From Cochliopodium minus (Eukaryota; Discosea; Himatismenida; Cochliopodiidae), in assembly GCA_024220525.1 (NCBI GenBank), contig JAMYWO010000050.1, positions 1-64,000 of the forward strand: 64,000 bases of DNA. Direction: 5' to 3'. The notes beneath the pieces are model-generated. The model was not told where the DNA came from, searched no databases, and was given only the letters and a program-made list of their open reading frames with translations. Both the position numbers and the translations under genes were made by a program. Shown here piece after piece: positions 1 through 11,954 of this stretch (its first letter is position 1; each line of letters opens with the position of its first letter).

Positions 1-2709
1 AATAAAAAAACGATATGGAATCTCTTATATTTTCTTTACAAACAAATGAAAGAGAAAGAATCAAATAAATATGCACCAATCAATTATGGGAAAAAGATCG
101 CCCAAAATATAGAATCACTTTCATTATATAATAGCAACAATAATTCCAACAATAGCAATAATAATTTTAATACTCACACATTGGAAGTTGATAATAAGAA
201 TAATAAAAATGAGATGGATATCAAAGGAGGAAATAAAATGGTCGATATAATCAACGAAAGAGAATTAGTGACAGAACTTTTGTTCGTTTTTCAAGGAATA
301 GAAACAAATCTTTTTAAATACACTGAAAAAGGGTTCGTGCTAAGATTGGGAGAGGATGAAGAGGAAATTTCGAAAAATAATTTAATTAAATTAAATAATA
401 ATAAAAACACAAAAAATAATAATAAAGAAATAAAAATTAAAAAGGGAATGAAAGAAATAAGTGAGAGAATAGGGAGAATGGGAGGAGAAGTAAAAGAAGT
501 AATGGATTATTTGAAGGTGAAAGTAGAGGAAGAGGGGATGGTGGAAGAAGGTGTCAAGAGGGGTGTTCAAAGCATCGTGGAAGAATATTTAAAATTAATC
601 ACCGTTTTGGAAAATCAACATAAAAATAACACCTCCCAAAAAGGTAAGAAGAAAATTAATTCTTTTCTATTTTCTATTTTATATCATTTTCAATTATTTT
701 AATTTTGTGATTTATTAAATTTAATAATTTTTTTTTTTTTGATTTAATAATTAATTCCAATTTTTTTTAATGCTCTTTAAAAATTTTTTTTTTATAAAGA
801 TTTAATTAAAAAATTTATTCTAATTTCTTTAATTTTACTTTTAAATTCTGTTTTTACATCAAAATTGATTGCTATTTTTAAAATTTTGTTTTGAAATGAA
901 TTTACTTTGAAAGGAGAAGGAATCTCCTTGATTAGGTTATTTAGTATGATGGGGGAAGGAGGAAGAAAAATGAGGGTGATGAAGAGAATGATAGAGGAAA
1001 TAAGAAGCAAAAAAGGAAGCAGCATCTTGCAGATCCTCTCCTCTTTTTGCGTTCACAGTGACGAGAGAATAAGAGTACAAGTATGCCAAGTAGTGCTCCA
1101 CCATTCCTCCATGCCTATTTTTCTTATGCTGAACAATTGGTTGACAGATGGTTCTTTTTATGATCCAAAACAAGAGTTTTTCATTTCTGTCTCTCCTTTC
1201 TTTTCTTCTTCCTCCTCCACTTCTTTTTCTTCCTCTTCTTCTTCTTTCAATCCTACTTTCGTTCAGAAAAAGAATGTGGAAAGCGTTTTCATTTGGAAGA
1301 ACAAATACTCTTTGAAAGAGAAAGTTTTGGTAGCCAATGTTCCTTCTTCTTATTCTTCTTCTGTTTTCGCTGTCCTCTCTTACGAAATCGCCAATGAGAT
1401 TTTGATGATTGGGAAATCTCTCAACTTTTATAATTTGTGCTGCAGAAATCTTTCTCTTTCCACCACCCCTTCCTCTTTTTTGAGTTCCTCTCTTTTGACA
1501 GAAAAGATCAACATTCAAAAGTTGGATGTCACCGAGTTAAAAATTTCAATTAAGAAAAGAAAAGAGGAAATTTCTTCTCTCATACTGGAAAGTGTCAAAG
1601 TCGAACACAAGTTTTTTTTGAAATGTTTTCTCCTCAAACAATTTTTCTTGTTGTGTGATGCTGGTTTTAGTGAGAAAATATTAGATGAGTTTTGCGACAA
1701 TGATCTCCTCTTTTCTCCCTCTTCTTCTCTTTCTCTCCCTCTTCTTTCTTCCTCTCTTCAACATGTTTTGAATCTTCTTTCTTCTTCTACTACTCCCTCA
1801 AATACAAACACCAACAAGAATAAATTCAATATTACGAATAACAAAACGAATAACACCAATACAAGCATTCTTTCTAATAAAAATAGTACTCCTTCCAATT
1901 CAAATACAAATGTTTCTTCAAGTAATTCAAATATTTCTTCGAGTAGTTCTTCTATTTATTCTTCCCTTCTCAATATGGCACAATCTAACCTTTTTGTTTC
2001 ACTTCTTGAACCCTCCCTTCCTCTTTTCCAATTTTCAGTGAGTGATAACATGGATGAAAATAAAACAAAAAAAAAAGAAAACCAAAAAGAAGATGTAGAA
2101 GCAAACGGATGGAAAGTTTTTTCATTAGGGTTTGAAGTGGAATCCCCAATAGATGTCATTTTAACAAAAAAAGAAATGCTCTCCTATTCTAATCTCTTCA
2201 ACTTTTTGTTCAGAGTGAAAGCGACGGAAAGAAATTTGACCAAAAGATGGAAAAGTATCAAATCTCTCACCAATTCTCCCTTTTCCCTTTCTAAAGAAGA
2301 AAGAAACAAAAACATTTTCATCGGAATCATCTTTTCTGATATGATAAACTTTATCAAAAATATACAAACTTATTTCTACTTTAACTGTGTTGAGCAACAA
2401 TGGTCCAATTTCATACTTCTTCTCCAACAAAAGAAAATTTCCAATTTAGATCAGCTTATTTCTGCTCACAGCCTTTTTCTTGAAAACATCCAATCTTCTC
2501 TTTCTCTTTTTACTCCCCTTCTTTTTTCTTCTCTCCTTGAAATTCTTCATTTGTGTAACTCTTTTTCTGAGAGTTCTGTTTCTGTATCTTCCCTTTACTA
2601 TAATCAGAAAAAGATTTTCATCCAAAATGTCAACAAATTCTCAAACTTTCACCATCATCTCAAATCTCTCTTGAATTGTCTCGATTTCAATCATTATTAT
2701 CAATATTAA
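1..2709 (+). CDS. Gamma-tubulin complex component (GCP2/GCP3-like), 5' end missing here
   Basis: Microtubule-nucleation protein of the Spc97/Spc98 family. The frame is open from base 1. Exon 1-643 carries an Asn-rich insert, then the family's N-terminal signature (INERELVTELLFVFQGIE). The intron is 644-913 (GTAAG to AAAG) and exon 914-2709 continues in phase. Family landmarks follow in order: GEGISLIRLF, MKRMIEEIR, the F-x-M-L-x-x-W block (IFLMLNNWLTDG), DP..EFFI, VFIWKNKYSLKEK, GKSLNF, then the GRIP2 region with RNLTKRWKSIK, CVEQQWSNFILLLQ and LISAHSLFLENI. Ser-rich and Asn/Thr-rich inserts separate these blocks. The true start lies at 36435: bases 1-77 repeat 36743-36819 exactly and the frame matches. 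GCP2 versus GCP3 is not decided. Confidence 0.85.
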
Positions 2710-2847
2710 TATTAATAAAATTAATTTTTTATTTTCATCTAAAGTTAATGTTCCTCATGGAGTTATCTATTCATTTATTTTGTATAATAAAGCAGAAAAT
2801 AGATTTATATCAAAAAATATCAAATTAAAAATTATTGATATTTTTTA

Positions 2848-3363
2848 ATGAAGTGCACAAATAAAGCCATTAAAAAAATAAAAAAAAAAATGAAAAAATT
2901 TAACACTCAAACAATAAAATTAACCAAATTGAACAAGAATATCTTCAAAACTACAAATCAATTATTTAATTTAAAAACAAGATTCTATCATGAGAGAGTA
3001 ATTGATCATTATAATAATCCAAGAAATGCTGGTTCTTTTGCTAAGGGTGAAAAAAATGTTGGAACAGGATTAGTGGGTCATCCATCTTGTGGAGATGTTT
3101 TAAAACTTCAAATAAAGGTAGAAAATGGAGTAATTGTTGATGCAAAATTTAAAACCTTTGGTTGTGGTTCTGCAATTGCAAGTAGCTCCTATGTGACCGA
3201 GCTTATTATTGGTAAAACTTTGACAGAAACAAAAGAAATAAAGAATACAGAGATAGCAAAACATCTTTCTCTTCCTCCAGTAAAATTGCATTGTTCTATG
3301 TTGGCAGAAGATGCAATTAAGGCTGCAATTCAAGATTTCGAGAAGAAAAAAAATTCTTTATAA
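2848..3363 (+). CDS. Mitochondrial iron-sulfur cluster scaffold IscU
   Basis: Scaffold on which NFS1 and frataxin assemble 2Fe-2S clusters before hand-off by the HSP70/J-protein pair. The protein is 171 residues and intronless. Residues 1-45 are Lys/Asn/Thr-rich and nearly free of acids, as expected of a mitochondrial presequence. The IscU core starts at YHERVIDHYNNPRN. The three cluster ligands are visible: Cys81 in PSCGD with Asp83, Cys106 in GCGSA and Cys149 in HCSML. The chaperone-binding LPPVK motif is residues 142-146. An internal Met at base 2890 is an alternative start. An ISC-type scaffold suggests ordinary mitochondria rather than a NIF system of anaerobic amoebae. Confidence 0.95.
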   Translation: MKCTNKAIKKIKKKMKKFNTQTIKLTKLNKNIFKTTNQLFNLKTRFYHERVIDHYNNPRNAGSFAKGEKNVGTGLVGHPSCGDVLKLQIKVENGVIVDAKFKTFGCGSAIASSSYVTELIIGKTLTETKEIKNTEIAKHLSLPPVKLHCSMLAEDAIKAAIQDFEKKKNSL

Positions 3364-3541
3364 AAAAAACTTTTTTTTTTTTTTCAATATTCGAAATAAA
3401 ATGAATAGTAAATAAAGTAATTTTTTATTATTATTGATGGATAGTTGTTATTTCAAGAGTGTTTGATATTTTTCCATAAAAGTCCATAATAAAAAAATTT
3501 ATAATTTTATAAAATTAAAAAATTATAATAAAAAAAAAAAT

Positions 3542-6500
3542 ATGGATGATTTTAAACAACTATTGGATAATGAGGTGATAGCACATAATGAAACCAAAAA
3601 TAAATTATCAATAGCATTGAAGGAAATAGAAGAATTGAAAAATGAATTAAAAAATTTTGAAATTCTAAAAAATGTTATACAAGTGATGGAAAAGGAAATA
3701 GATGATATAATACCAACAAATTTGCCTTTATCATCATTTTCAAATGAAGAATTAAAACTTGTAAATCTTGTGAATCTGGAAATAAAAAAAGAAAATGTAG
3801 ATAAAGTAGGAGAGGATGTTCCACAAAGACCAACTAGAAAATTGTTCATACATAAAACAGATGTAAATACCGAAAAGCCACCTTTGAAAAAGAGATTGCC
3901 TACTTTTGATAGATCCAATCAAGGAATAAAATCACTTGACAAGATTATATCTGAAAAACCCAGCATGAAAAAATTCAATTTTTCAAAAAACGAATTGAAT
4001 GATATTCCCAACAACATTAATGAATTGATAGAGATGGAATGTTTGGATCTATCTTATAATATCTCTCTATCAGTTTTACCAAAGGAAATTGGAGAATTGA
4101 AGCAGATACAGGAATTAAATTTGAATGGAACTTTGGTCAATCAATTTCATTCCCATTATCTTTGTTTGGAGAATTTAAATTCCCTCCATCTTCAAAATAC
4201 AAAAATGACAAAAGTATCTCCCCTCTTCTTCCAGCTTCCCTCTCTGAAATCACTTGATCTCTCTTTTAATCAAATCTCCTCCCTCTTCTCTTCATCTGAT
4301 TCTTTGACTCCCTCTTCCGCATTAGCTCCCTTGACCCATCTTCATCTACAATACAATGAATTATCTTCTTTTCCTACATCCATTTCTCTATTCACTGATT
4401 TGGAAGAATTAAATATGTGCGAAAACAAATTAGAGGAGATTGATGATTCTCTTTCCTCCCTAACCAACCTTACCAATCTCAATCTCTCTCATAATTTGCT
4501 TTCCGCTCTCCCCGCATCCTTTTTCACCTTGTTTTATTCTCTTAACACCTGTTCATTGAAATGTAATCGTATTAAAAGCATCCCTGAAGAAATGGATCTC
4601 TCAGAATATCAAATTAGTGTGACGGATTTAGATATAAGCGATAATCTCCTCTCCACTTTTCCCTCTTTCCTTTCTTTTTTCTCTTCTCTTTCCAAATTGA
4701 GCGCGCATTCCAACAAATTCAAGGGAACCATCGAAGAAGACTTTTTCACCTCCACCTCTACCTCGCTCACCCACTTGGACATCTCCCACAACTCCCTCTC
4801 CTCCCTCCCCCTCTCTTTTTACACTTCTTCTTTCCCTCTCCTTTCTCATCTCAATCTTTCTTTCAACTCTCTCTCCACTCTCTCCCCCCTCAAAGAAAGA
4901 AACAACACTGATAATGTAGAAGAGAATATTGATAGTAAAAATATCAATGAAGAGGTTGGTATTGAAGGAAACAGGGAGGAGATTGAAGATCTTGAAATTT
5001 TCAATGAAGAAAACCTTGTTTATCCTTTGTTTCCTGCCATTAAGGAGCTCTTTCTTTCTTCCAACTCTCTTCGCTATCTTCCTTCTTTCCTCATTTCTGA
5101 TGAAAACACTTTGGTGGAGGTAATAATAAATATTCTTGCTTAAATAAATTTCCAATGAAATATTTATTTAATTATTAAAATTATTTTAAATATATATTTT
5201 TACATTACATAAATATATTAAAAATACAAATTAAAAATACAAACATTAAAAATACATTCAATTATGAAATTTTTATTTATTTTACTTTTTAAGGTAAATA
5301 TATCGTATAATCCACTAACATCTCTCCCATCTTTTATCACTAAAAATGAAAATTCAAAACTTAGAGTGTTATACGCATCCACACTAAATTTGAATGAAAA
5401 TTATTTCAACGAGTTGGATTTCTCCTTTTTGACAAACTTGGAACAACTGGATTTATCACACAATAACATTTCTTCTTTTCACGAAAGTTTTTATGAAAAC
5501 TGCACCTGCCTCGTTTCTTTGTCTCTTTCTCACAATTCTTTTTCTTCTTTTCCTGATCTTTTCCACCCTTTTTATTCTCTTTTGATTTTTGATCTTTCTC
5601 ACAATCTCCTCCCCTCTCTTCCTTCTTCTTTTCAAAACCTTGTAGGTAATCCACTTTTTTCATTCTATTTATTTTTAGTTTATTATTTCATTGATTATTT
5701 TGTTTATTTTTTCATTTTATTAATTTATTCTTCATTTAAAATTGTTAAAATTTATTTTATTTGTTTTATTATTATATTTTATTCATGTATTATTCAATTT
5801 AATATTTTGTTGCAATTAGAAAGGGAAGTCATTTTGAATTTCAACGAAAACCCAATCCTCTCACTTTCGCATGACGCCCTCTTTTCTTTCGATGTGGAAG
5901 ACGATTCCAACATTTCGCTTTCTGAGCTTTTCCATCTCAAAAAAATAAACTTTGTTCAATCTCCTATCACTGATCCTCTTATTTCTTATGGATGTTCTGA
6001 TATGTTGGGTAATAAATATTTATTTCATTAATTCTTCAAAAATAATTTGAAAAAGATATTTAATAATTTTACATTTTTTTTATTTTCATTCAAATGTTCA
6101 ATCTAACAATTTTTTTTTTATTTTGGAAATATAGGTAAAAGGCCAACGATGGAGGATGATTGGGCAGTTTGTGGAGATTTTGGAGGAAAGGAAAATAGTT
6201 TGTTTTTGATTTTTGATGGACATGCTGCGCAGGAAGTAGCTACTCTAAGCGCTCACTATTTTCCTGTCATACTTGCGAATAAATTGGGATTCAAGTGGGA
6301 ACATTGTCCAGGAGAAGAAAAAATAGAAAGTAACCAAGAGTTTGAAAACAAAGAAATGAAAGAAAAAGAAGATGGAGAAATCTTAAAGGCTTTGGATGAA
6401 ACATTTGAAGAAGTAAACACCAACATTCTTTTGAAATATTACAAATTAGGAAAACTAAGGAGCAAACATTGTGGTGCCACTGCTCTTGCCATTTTGATTA

Positions 6501-6997
6501 TCAACAAAAAAGTTTTCGTTGCAAATTTGGGTGATGCTCGTGCAATCATCGTTTATCCATCCTCTTCTAATCCTCTTGAGGAAGTTTCCTTCAAAAGGAT
6601 TTCTTTCGATCACAAACCTTATGATATCGAGGAATCTGACAGGATCAGGGAACTAGGTGGCTATGTAGAAAATAAAAGAATAAATGGCACACTTGCAGTT
6701 AGTAGAGCTTTTGGAGATTTCTATTTGACTCCTTTTGTTTCTGCAAAACCTTTTTGTGATGTTTTTGATTTTCAATTTATTGAAAATCAAAGATTTTGTA
6801 TTGTTATGGGTTGTGATGGTGTTTGGGATGAACTTTCTGACGAAAATGTTTCTCTTTTCATACAAAAATCTTTGTTTCTACAAAAAGAGAAGCCATCCAA
6901 CAAACTCCTCGACCATGTAGCCGAACAACTCAGAGATCTTGCTTACTGTTGTGGTTCAGATGACAACATTACAGTTCAATTAGTTGTTCGTAATTAA
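3542..6997 (+). CDS. Leucine-rich repeat PP2C-type protein phosphatase
   Basis: Four exons join in phase: 3542-5119, 5294-5645, 5820-6008 and 6135-6997. The N-terminus is a short coiled coil (residues 1-45). It is followed by about 15-20 LRRs (for example LTHLHLQYNELSSFPTSI and LTNLNLSHNLLSALP). The C-terminal domain is a metal-dependent PP2C phosphatase. The last splice creates GKRPTMEDDW, the PP2C motif G-x-R-x-x-M-E-D. Downstream come LIFDGHAAQEV (metal-binding DGH), GATALAILI, VANLGDARAII, VSRAFGDFYL, MGCDGVWDELSDEN and GSDDNITVQLV, so the catalytic set looks complete. The architecture resembles PHLPP and the LRR-PP2C proteins known in several amoebae. The substrate is unknown. Confidence 0.92.
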
Positions 6998-7184
6998 AAC
7001 TATCACAGTTTTTGTCTTTATAAAATAAAAATTTTTAAAATATATAACTTTATCGAGCATACTGTAAAAAACAAGAAACTTTCTGAAATTTAAAAACAAA
7101 ATATTTCTTATAAGAGTCACAAGGATGCATCCCCAAAAATTAATTTGCATTATAAAAATATATTTGAGATAGAAAAAATTATTT

Positions 7185-8350
7185 TTATTTATTTATCTTG
7201 GAGATTAATGATTTCAATGGGATCATTTCATCAATAGATACAAGTTTGAACTCTGTCACAAAAAAGTAGTAATGTTTAAAGCAACTAAAAACAATTATTT
7301 ATGAAAAAGAAAATGAATTAATTAGGAAAACATTTACAGGAATAAATGTGATTCAGCCGAGATTTCTTTTACTTTTTCGTAGTGATTATAATAAATGTGA
7401 GCGTAAACCCTGAACAACCTGAAAGAAAAAAAAAGTTTAAAAAAAAAGTTAGATAAATTATACATTACCTTGAAAGAATCTTTTTTGCAATAGAAGTGAA
7501 ATTTTTGGGATACTTTAGATTTTCTTATATGGGAAAGTAAATTAGTTTTTTAAAATTATGAAAAGAGTTTATTAAAATATAATTATGATTTTTTTACCAT
7601 CAAGAGGAAAAATTTCAGGATTTTCAAATTGGTCATTAACCCAATTTTTCAAAAATTCAACCTGTGTTCGTAGAAAAACAATAAGAAAAATAAATAATAA
7701 TAAAAATATGAATAAAATAAAAATAAAAATATTAATAAATAAAATAAAAATAAAAAATATTTAATTTGAAAGAAAAGAAAAAGGGTATTACGTATTCTGT
7801 TGCACTACATTGAATGGGTTTTTTGATTTTTTCATCAGCCCAGTAGTATGTATAGGAATCTCCCGCACTCATTGTTGGACATGTTTCTTTCGTGCAGAAA
7901 TCAGAAATAAAATCATGTATCAGTATCAATGTGTTACTGAATAATTTAATAAGAAATTAATAATTTTATTTTATAAAAATTTCTTACTAGAGCTTTTCAT
8001 ATTTATTAAAATTAAATTTCACTAATTTTTAAAATTGAATTTTCCTACTTCTATCAAAAAAAAATTGTTTCAATTTTGGTGGATGTTGTATTCATTTATA
8101 CTCACCTACTATATGGGTTGCTATCCAATCATTCTGATCATAATCTGAAGATTTATTTTAAAATTAACCCGCTGGCAAAAAAAAAATTATTATTCTAATT
8201 ACTTTGATGAGGCAATTTGACCGCATTTTTCATATTTATTCCACTAATTAGACTCTGTTTGAAATCTGTGATACAATTAATTTTGGAGGATAATGTAAAT
8301 TAATTATATATACCCTGCCTCATTGTATATTTTTTGCTATTCTTAACCAT
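7185..8350 (-). CDS. Mob1-family kinase activator, about eight small exons
   Basis: Co-activator of NDR/LATS kinases acting in cytokinesis and Hippo-type signalling. I rebuilt it on the minus strand from short exons. The 5' exon (MVKNSKKYTMRQ) is tentative. KNAVKLPHQ lies about 8203-8267, YDQNDWIATHIVG about 8108-8145, and DFISDFCTKETCPTMSAG about 7788-7935. EFLKNWVNDQFENPEIFP follows near 7595-7660, LKYPKNFTSIAKKILS near 7470-7535, LFRVYAHIYYNHYEKV near 7340-7420, and the last exon (CFKHYYFFVTEF) ends at TAA 7187-7185. The zinc-binding Cys pair (FC-x4-CP) and the later H-x4-H are present. The splice near 8100 uses a GTATAA donor to keep frame. The family call is firm; the exact first exon is not. 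Confidence 0.82.
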
Positions 8351-8576
8351 TTTCTTGCAAACTGTTTTCTTTTTGCCTATTTTTAAAGAATTATTAGAAA
8401 ATGTGTTTATAAATCAAAAACAAAAAAATTAACCTTGAAAAAACTGTTTTTTTTAATCTATGGGATTATATCTACATTAAATTTAAATTATCTTTACTTT
8501 CTGAAATGGGAGTGGCATTGTATAAGGATATAAATGGATTCTATTTTTTTTTTAATTTTATTTTATAAAAAATAAA

Positions 8577-9463
8577 ATGGATCAAACTAATAATTTAACG
8601 GATAATTCGAACTCACTGCTGATTGAATCAGAAGAAAATATTAATACATCCACAAAGGAGGAAACAGAAATAAATGTTAATATTCATACAAATTTTGTTC
8701 AAGAATCAAAATTATTCTTAACAATCACTATTTTGAAGTAAAATTTTTCAATTTTAAAACTAAACTCAATTAATCCTATAAAGAAATTCTGTATTTCCTA
8801 TTTTGGAGACAATTTATTGGCTTGGAATATGGAATCTTTTTGATTTACATTTGTTCAAAGGGGTGAAATATAGAGATTACTTTTATATGGTAAAAAAAAA
8901 AAGATTAGTTTAAATTTTACAATGATTCCTCCTAAAATAGATTTTAGGAGGATTATGGGTTGGTGTTTTTAGAACATTTATATGGAGGACAGATTGGGTG
9001 CCATTTGGAATGGGATCTGCACAAATGGACATCAGAAAGTTTAATTTTAAAATCAAATTTGTTGATTTTTTAATCTCGTAAAAAAAAAAATTCAATTTTT
9101 TAAATGATTAATCAAAACAAAAAAAAAAGTTTTGTTGATATAATATTTAATGTAATGTGTTGGACAGGAGGTAAACATCCAATTAATCAAAAATAAAAAA
9201 TTTAATTGTATCTTCTAGCATGGAATATTTTCGATTCTCTGGATGAAACATTTAAAAGAGAAAGTAAATTCATTCTCAAAAAAATTTCTTTTTGATTAAT
9301 TTTTTTTCTGAAAGTGTTGTTGGTTCTGATTGGAATACTTGTCTATTTTTTGTTTGATGTTTTTTTAAGGGACGAAAGTCTTCAATACTACAATTACCAC
9401 CTCAATAAAAAGAGGAAAAAAATAACAATCAAAGAATTGGACCTAAAAGAAGATAGTCTTTAG
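8577..9463 (+). CDS. Multi-pass membrane protein, unrecognised family, six exons
   Basis: Six exons splice in perfect phase: 8577-8737, 8784-8889, 8941-9038, 9130-9170, 9219-9263 and 9315-9463. They give a protein of about 200 residues. The first 50 residues are hydrophilic and Asn/Thr/Glu-rich. Then come hydrophobic stretches: IYWLGIWNLFDLHLF, ILGGLWVGVFRTFIW, VDIIFNVMCWTGAWNIFD and MLLVLIGILVYFLFDVFL, suggesting four membrane spans. The tail is basic, then acidic. Two segments resemble each other (WLGIWNLFD and WTGAWNIFD), suggesting an internal duplication. This motif faintly recalls Fuseless-type membrane proteins, but I cannot support a family name. It would be missed by simple ORF calling because every exon is short. 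Confidence 0.72.
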
Positions 9464-9586
9464 AATCTTCTGTTTTTATTAAATTTGAATTAAAGAAAAA
9501 TCAAAGTCAATAAAGAAAAATCAGATCAATTTATAAAATAAAAAAGAAATGAAAAATGTAAAAAGTTTTAATTCGTTTTTTTTTTG

Positions 9587-10984
9587 TTAATAGAAATTCT
9601 CAAAATTCTTATTTAATAATATATCATGCACTGCATTCCAGACAAATTTTATATTGTCAGTATCAGTCGCGCATGTTTCATGAAAATATATTCCCCTTTT
9701 ATCTTCATTACTATCTGAATTTTGGAATTGATCTTTTATGAAATCAAAAGCAGGCCCATATTCATTTTTCCCTTTATATTCATCGAAAAAATTTGATAGA
9801 TGCGACAATCCCACTCTCTTTTGAAAGATATCTTTTTTGAAATTATTCATATATGAATAAAAGAATTGATAAAATAAAATTATTAAGTGATAAATTTACC
9901 TTTTTTGTTGAGAAAGAGAATAATGTTGGTTTCAGCAAACCATTTATTGTTAATAACTTGTTCAAAAAGATCTATTGATTCCCTGAGTCTATTAGTTTTG
10001 AGATCTTCCTCTAGAACCCTCTCATAACTATTTATTTTTGGATGATAAATTTAATGTTAAATAATAAAAAAAATTTTAATTGATCCAAATAATATTTATT
10101 GTTTATAAATTATATATATTTTTAATTGGAAGATTGTCAAAGAAATAAAATTATTATTGAAAAGATTAATATTTTTTTTTTTTGAGTGGAATTACTCGTT
10201 TAGGGCGACAACAAACAAAATAGCAGTGACATCTTGAAAACAATGAATCCATTTCTTTCTTTCACTTCTTTGCCCACCAACATCAACTACCCTGAATGAA
10301 TAACTTTTATGAGTAAACTGTATTTCTTTCAATCCTGTGGATTTGATTCTCACATTTAAAATATCATCAATTGTCGGGCAATAATCTTTTTTGCTTATTT
10401 CATCAATTTTGTTTATAAAATAATAAGCACCATCATCTATTTGAAGCTGATTTGCATGTAAATACGTCTTTTGAATTCCCTCTGTCTCCCATAATTTTCT
10501 TATTTTTTGTCCCCTATCCTCATCAAGGGAAATATGTTCCAATTGTAGTGTCATATTAATGAGTTCTTCAATTATTTCCTAAGGAAATAACCAGATTTTT
10601 AATCTTTTTTTCAAAAAATCAAAAAAATTTAACCTTATTTCCTTGTATTTCATAACCAAATTTTTGAGAACCTATTACTAAAGCCTTCATACTATTTAAT
10701 ATATTATATTGAATAAATTCCTTGAATAATGCTCTTTCTTGCTGACTATAGCCACTCAAATGAATTATTCTTAATTGCTTTACAATGGTGGTCTTTCCAG
10801 ATGCTCCAGTTCCTTAAGAGTGAGGATATATTAATTTTGTTTAAAATTTTGAGAATAAATGTTTTTTTTTTATACCCAATATCAGAATTTTTAATTCTTT
10901 TTTGAGCATTTCTCTTGATTTGATTAACATTTTATCTATTTCTTTTGATTCCAATTGTTCTATTGTCGAATTACCACACCCCAT
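9587..10984 (-). CDS. Heterotrimeric G protein alpha subunit
   Basis: Receptor-coupled GTPase at the inner plasma membrane. Five exons (minus strand): 10984-10876, 10812-10634, 10578-10196, 10027-9900 and 9831-9587, all phase-consistent. It starts MGCGN, with Gly2/Cys3 suited to myristoylation and palmitoylation. Motifs are P-loop LGTGASGKTT, switch I VRIKSTG with the Arg finger, switch II VDVGGQRSERKKWIHCF with the catalytic Gln, NKKD across the last splice, and TCATDT. The P-loop is unusual: the standard GAGESGKS Glu is Ala here, and Ser is Thr. The C-terminus (NFENFY) lacks the pertussis-toxin Cys. It has no G-beta or receptor gene beside it in this window. Confidence 0.93.
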
Positions 10985-11215
10985 TCTTTATAAATATAGT
11001 ACCTTTTTAATTTTTTTTAATTTTTTTTTTTATTATTTTATTGAAGAAAATAATTTTTATTAATCCTCTGTATAAATAAAACTAGATGTAACAAAAAAAA
11101 TAAAATTGATTTTGCTTTGAAGTAATAAAAGTAATTCATCACCTCTTGATCGGACTTTTCTTATTCATATCTTGTATTTATAAAATTATTAAAAAAAAAA
11201 AAATTCAAATATCAA

Positions 11216-11839
11216 ATGAAATTTTTGTATTTAGGTAAATTTTTATAGTTAAAATATTTCCTTTATCATTTTTTTCAAGCTATTTTGATTTCAATATTTT
11301 TTACAATATTGAATTTATCTCACGCCCAAAACATAAATTGTGGGCAATTTACTAATCAAGTTGATTGTATTAACACCACTTTGATTGGTGAAAGAGCATC
11401 AAATAGTACTTGCACATGGTAAAATTTGATTTTCAATTTAAATATAAATTTTATTTTGAATAAAATTATATTTTGAAAGTTGTGCATGGTGTGGAAAAGA
11501 TACCACCACTGGTGTATGTATTTATCCTTATTATTCTGGAATAGCTACTTGCCCTGCAAAAGATGATAAAAAGTAATCATTTTTTAACATACTTTGACTT
11601 TATTCAATAATTTCAAAAGTTTTAAAGATTGGGGATGTGCCACATCATATAATTTGGGAAATGGAAATTCTTTCACTGTTAAGCAAGTTGGATGTGGATG
11701 TTTACCAAACCCTTCCCCAAATGCAAGTTGTTCCAATTGGTTTGGTCCTACAACTACATCTTCCCCATCATCAATCATCTCCATAAACATGATTCTGTTT
11801 CCTATTTTGATCATCCTTTTCATTTCCCAATTAATCTAA
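11216..11839 (+). CDS. Small secreted Cys-rich protein, probably GPI-anchored
   Basis: Four exons: 11216-11234, 11280-11418, 11480-11572 and 11620-11839. Joined in phase they encode about 155 residues. The N-terminus MKFLYLAILISIFFTILNLS is a clear signal peptide whose first intron falls after codon six. The mature part has about ten cysteines (NCGQFTNQVDC, CTWCAWCGKD, CIPYYSGIATC, WGCATS, VGCGCLPNP, ASC). The C-W-C-x-W-C-like spacing resembles PSI-type cysteine modules, which is an inference. A Ser/Thr/Pro stretch then leads to a hydrophobic C-terminus (MILFPILIILFISQLI), as in a GPI-anchor signal or a single TM. Function unknown; cell-surface location is likely. Confidence 0.75.
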
Positions 11840-11954
11840 ATAAAATTTCTTTTGAACAAATTATATGAATTCCAGATACTTGAAAAATTATAATCCCAAA
11901 AATACCAAAGATAATAAAAAAAAATTGTTTTTGAAGATAATAAAAAAATTTTGA

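Noticed and set aside
4609-5663. Long antisense frames opposite the LRR-PP2C gene
   Set aside because: Shadow frames produced by TCT/CTC-rich Ser/Leu codons; no motifs and no room for promoters.
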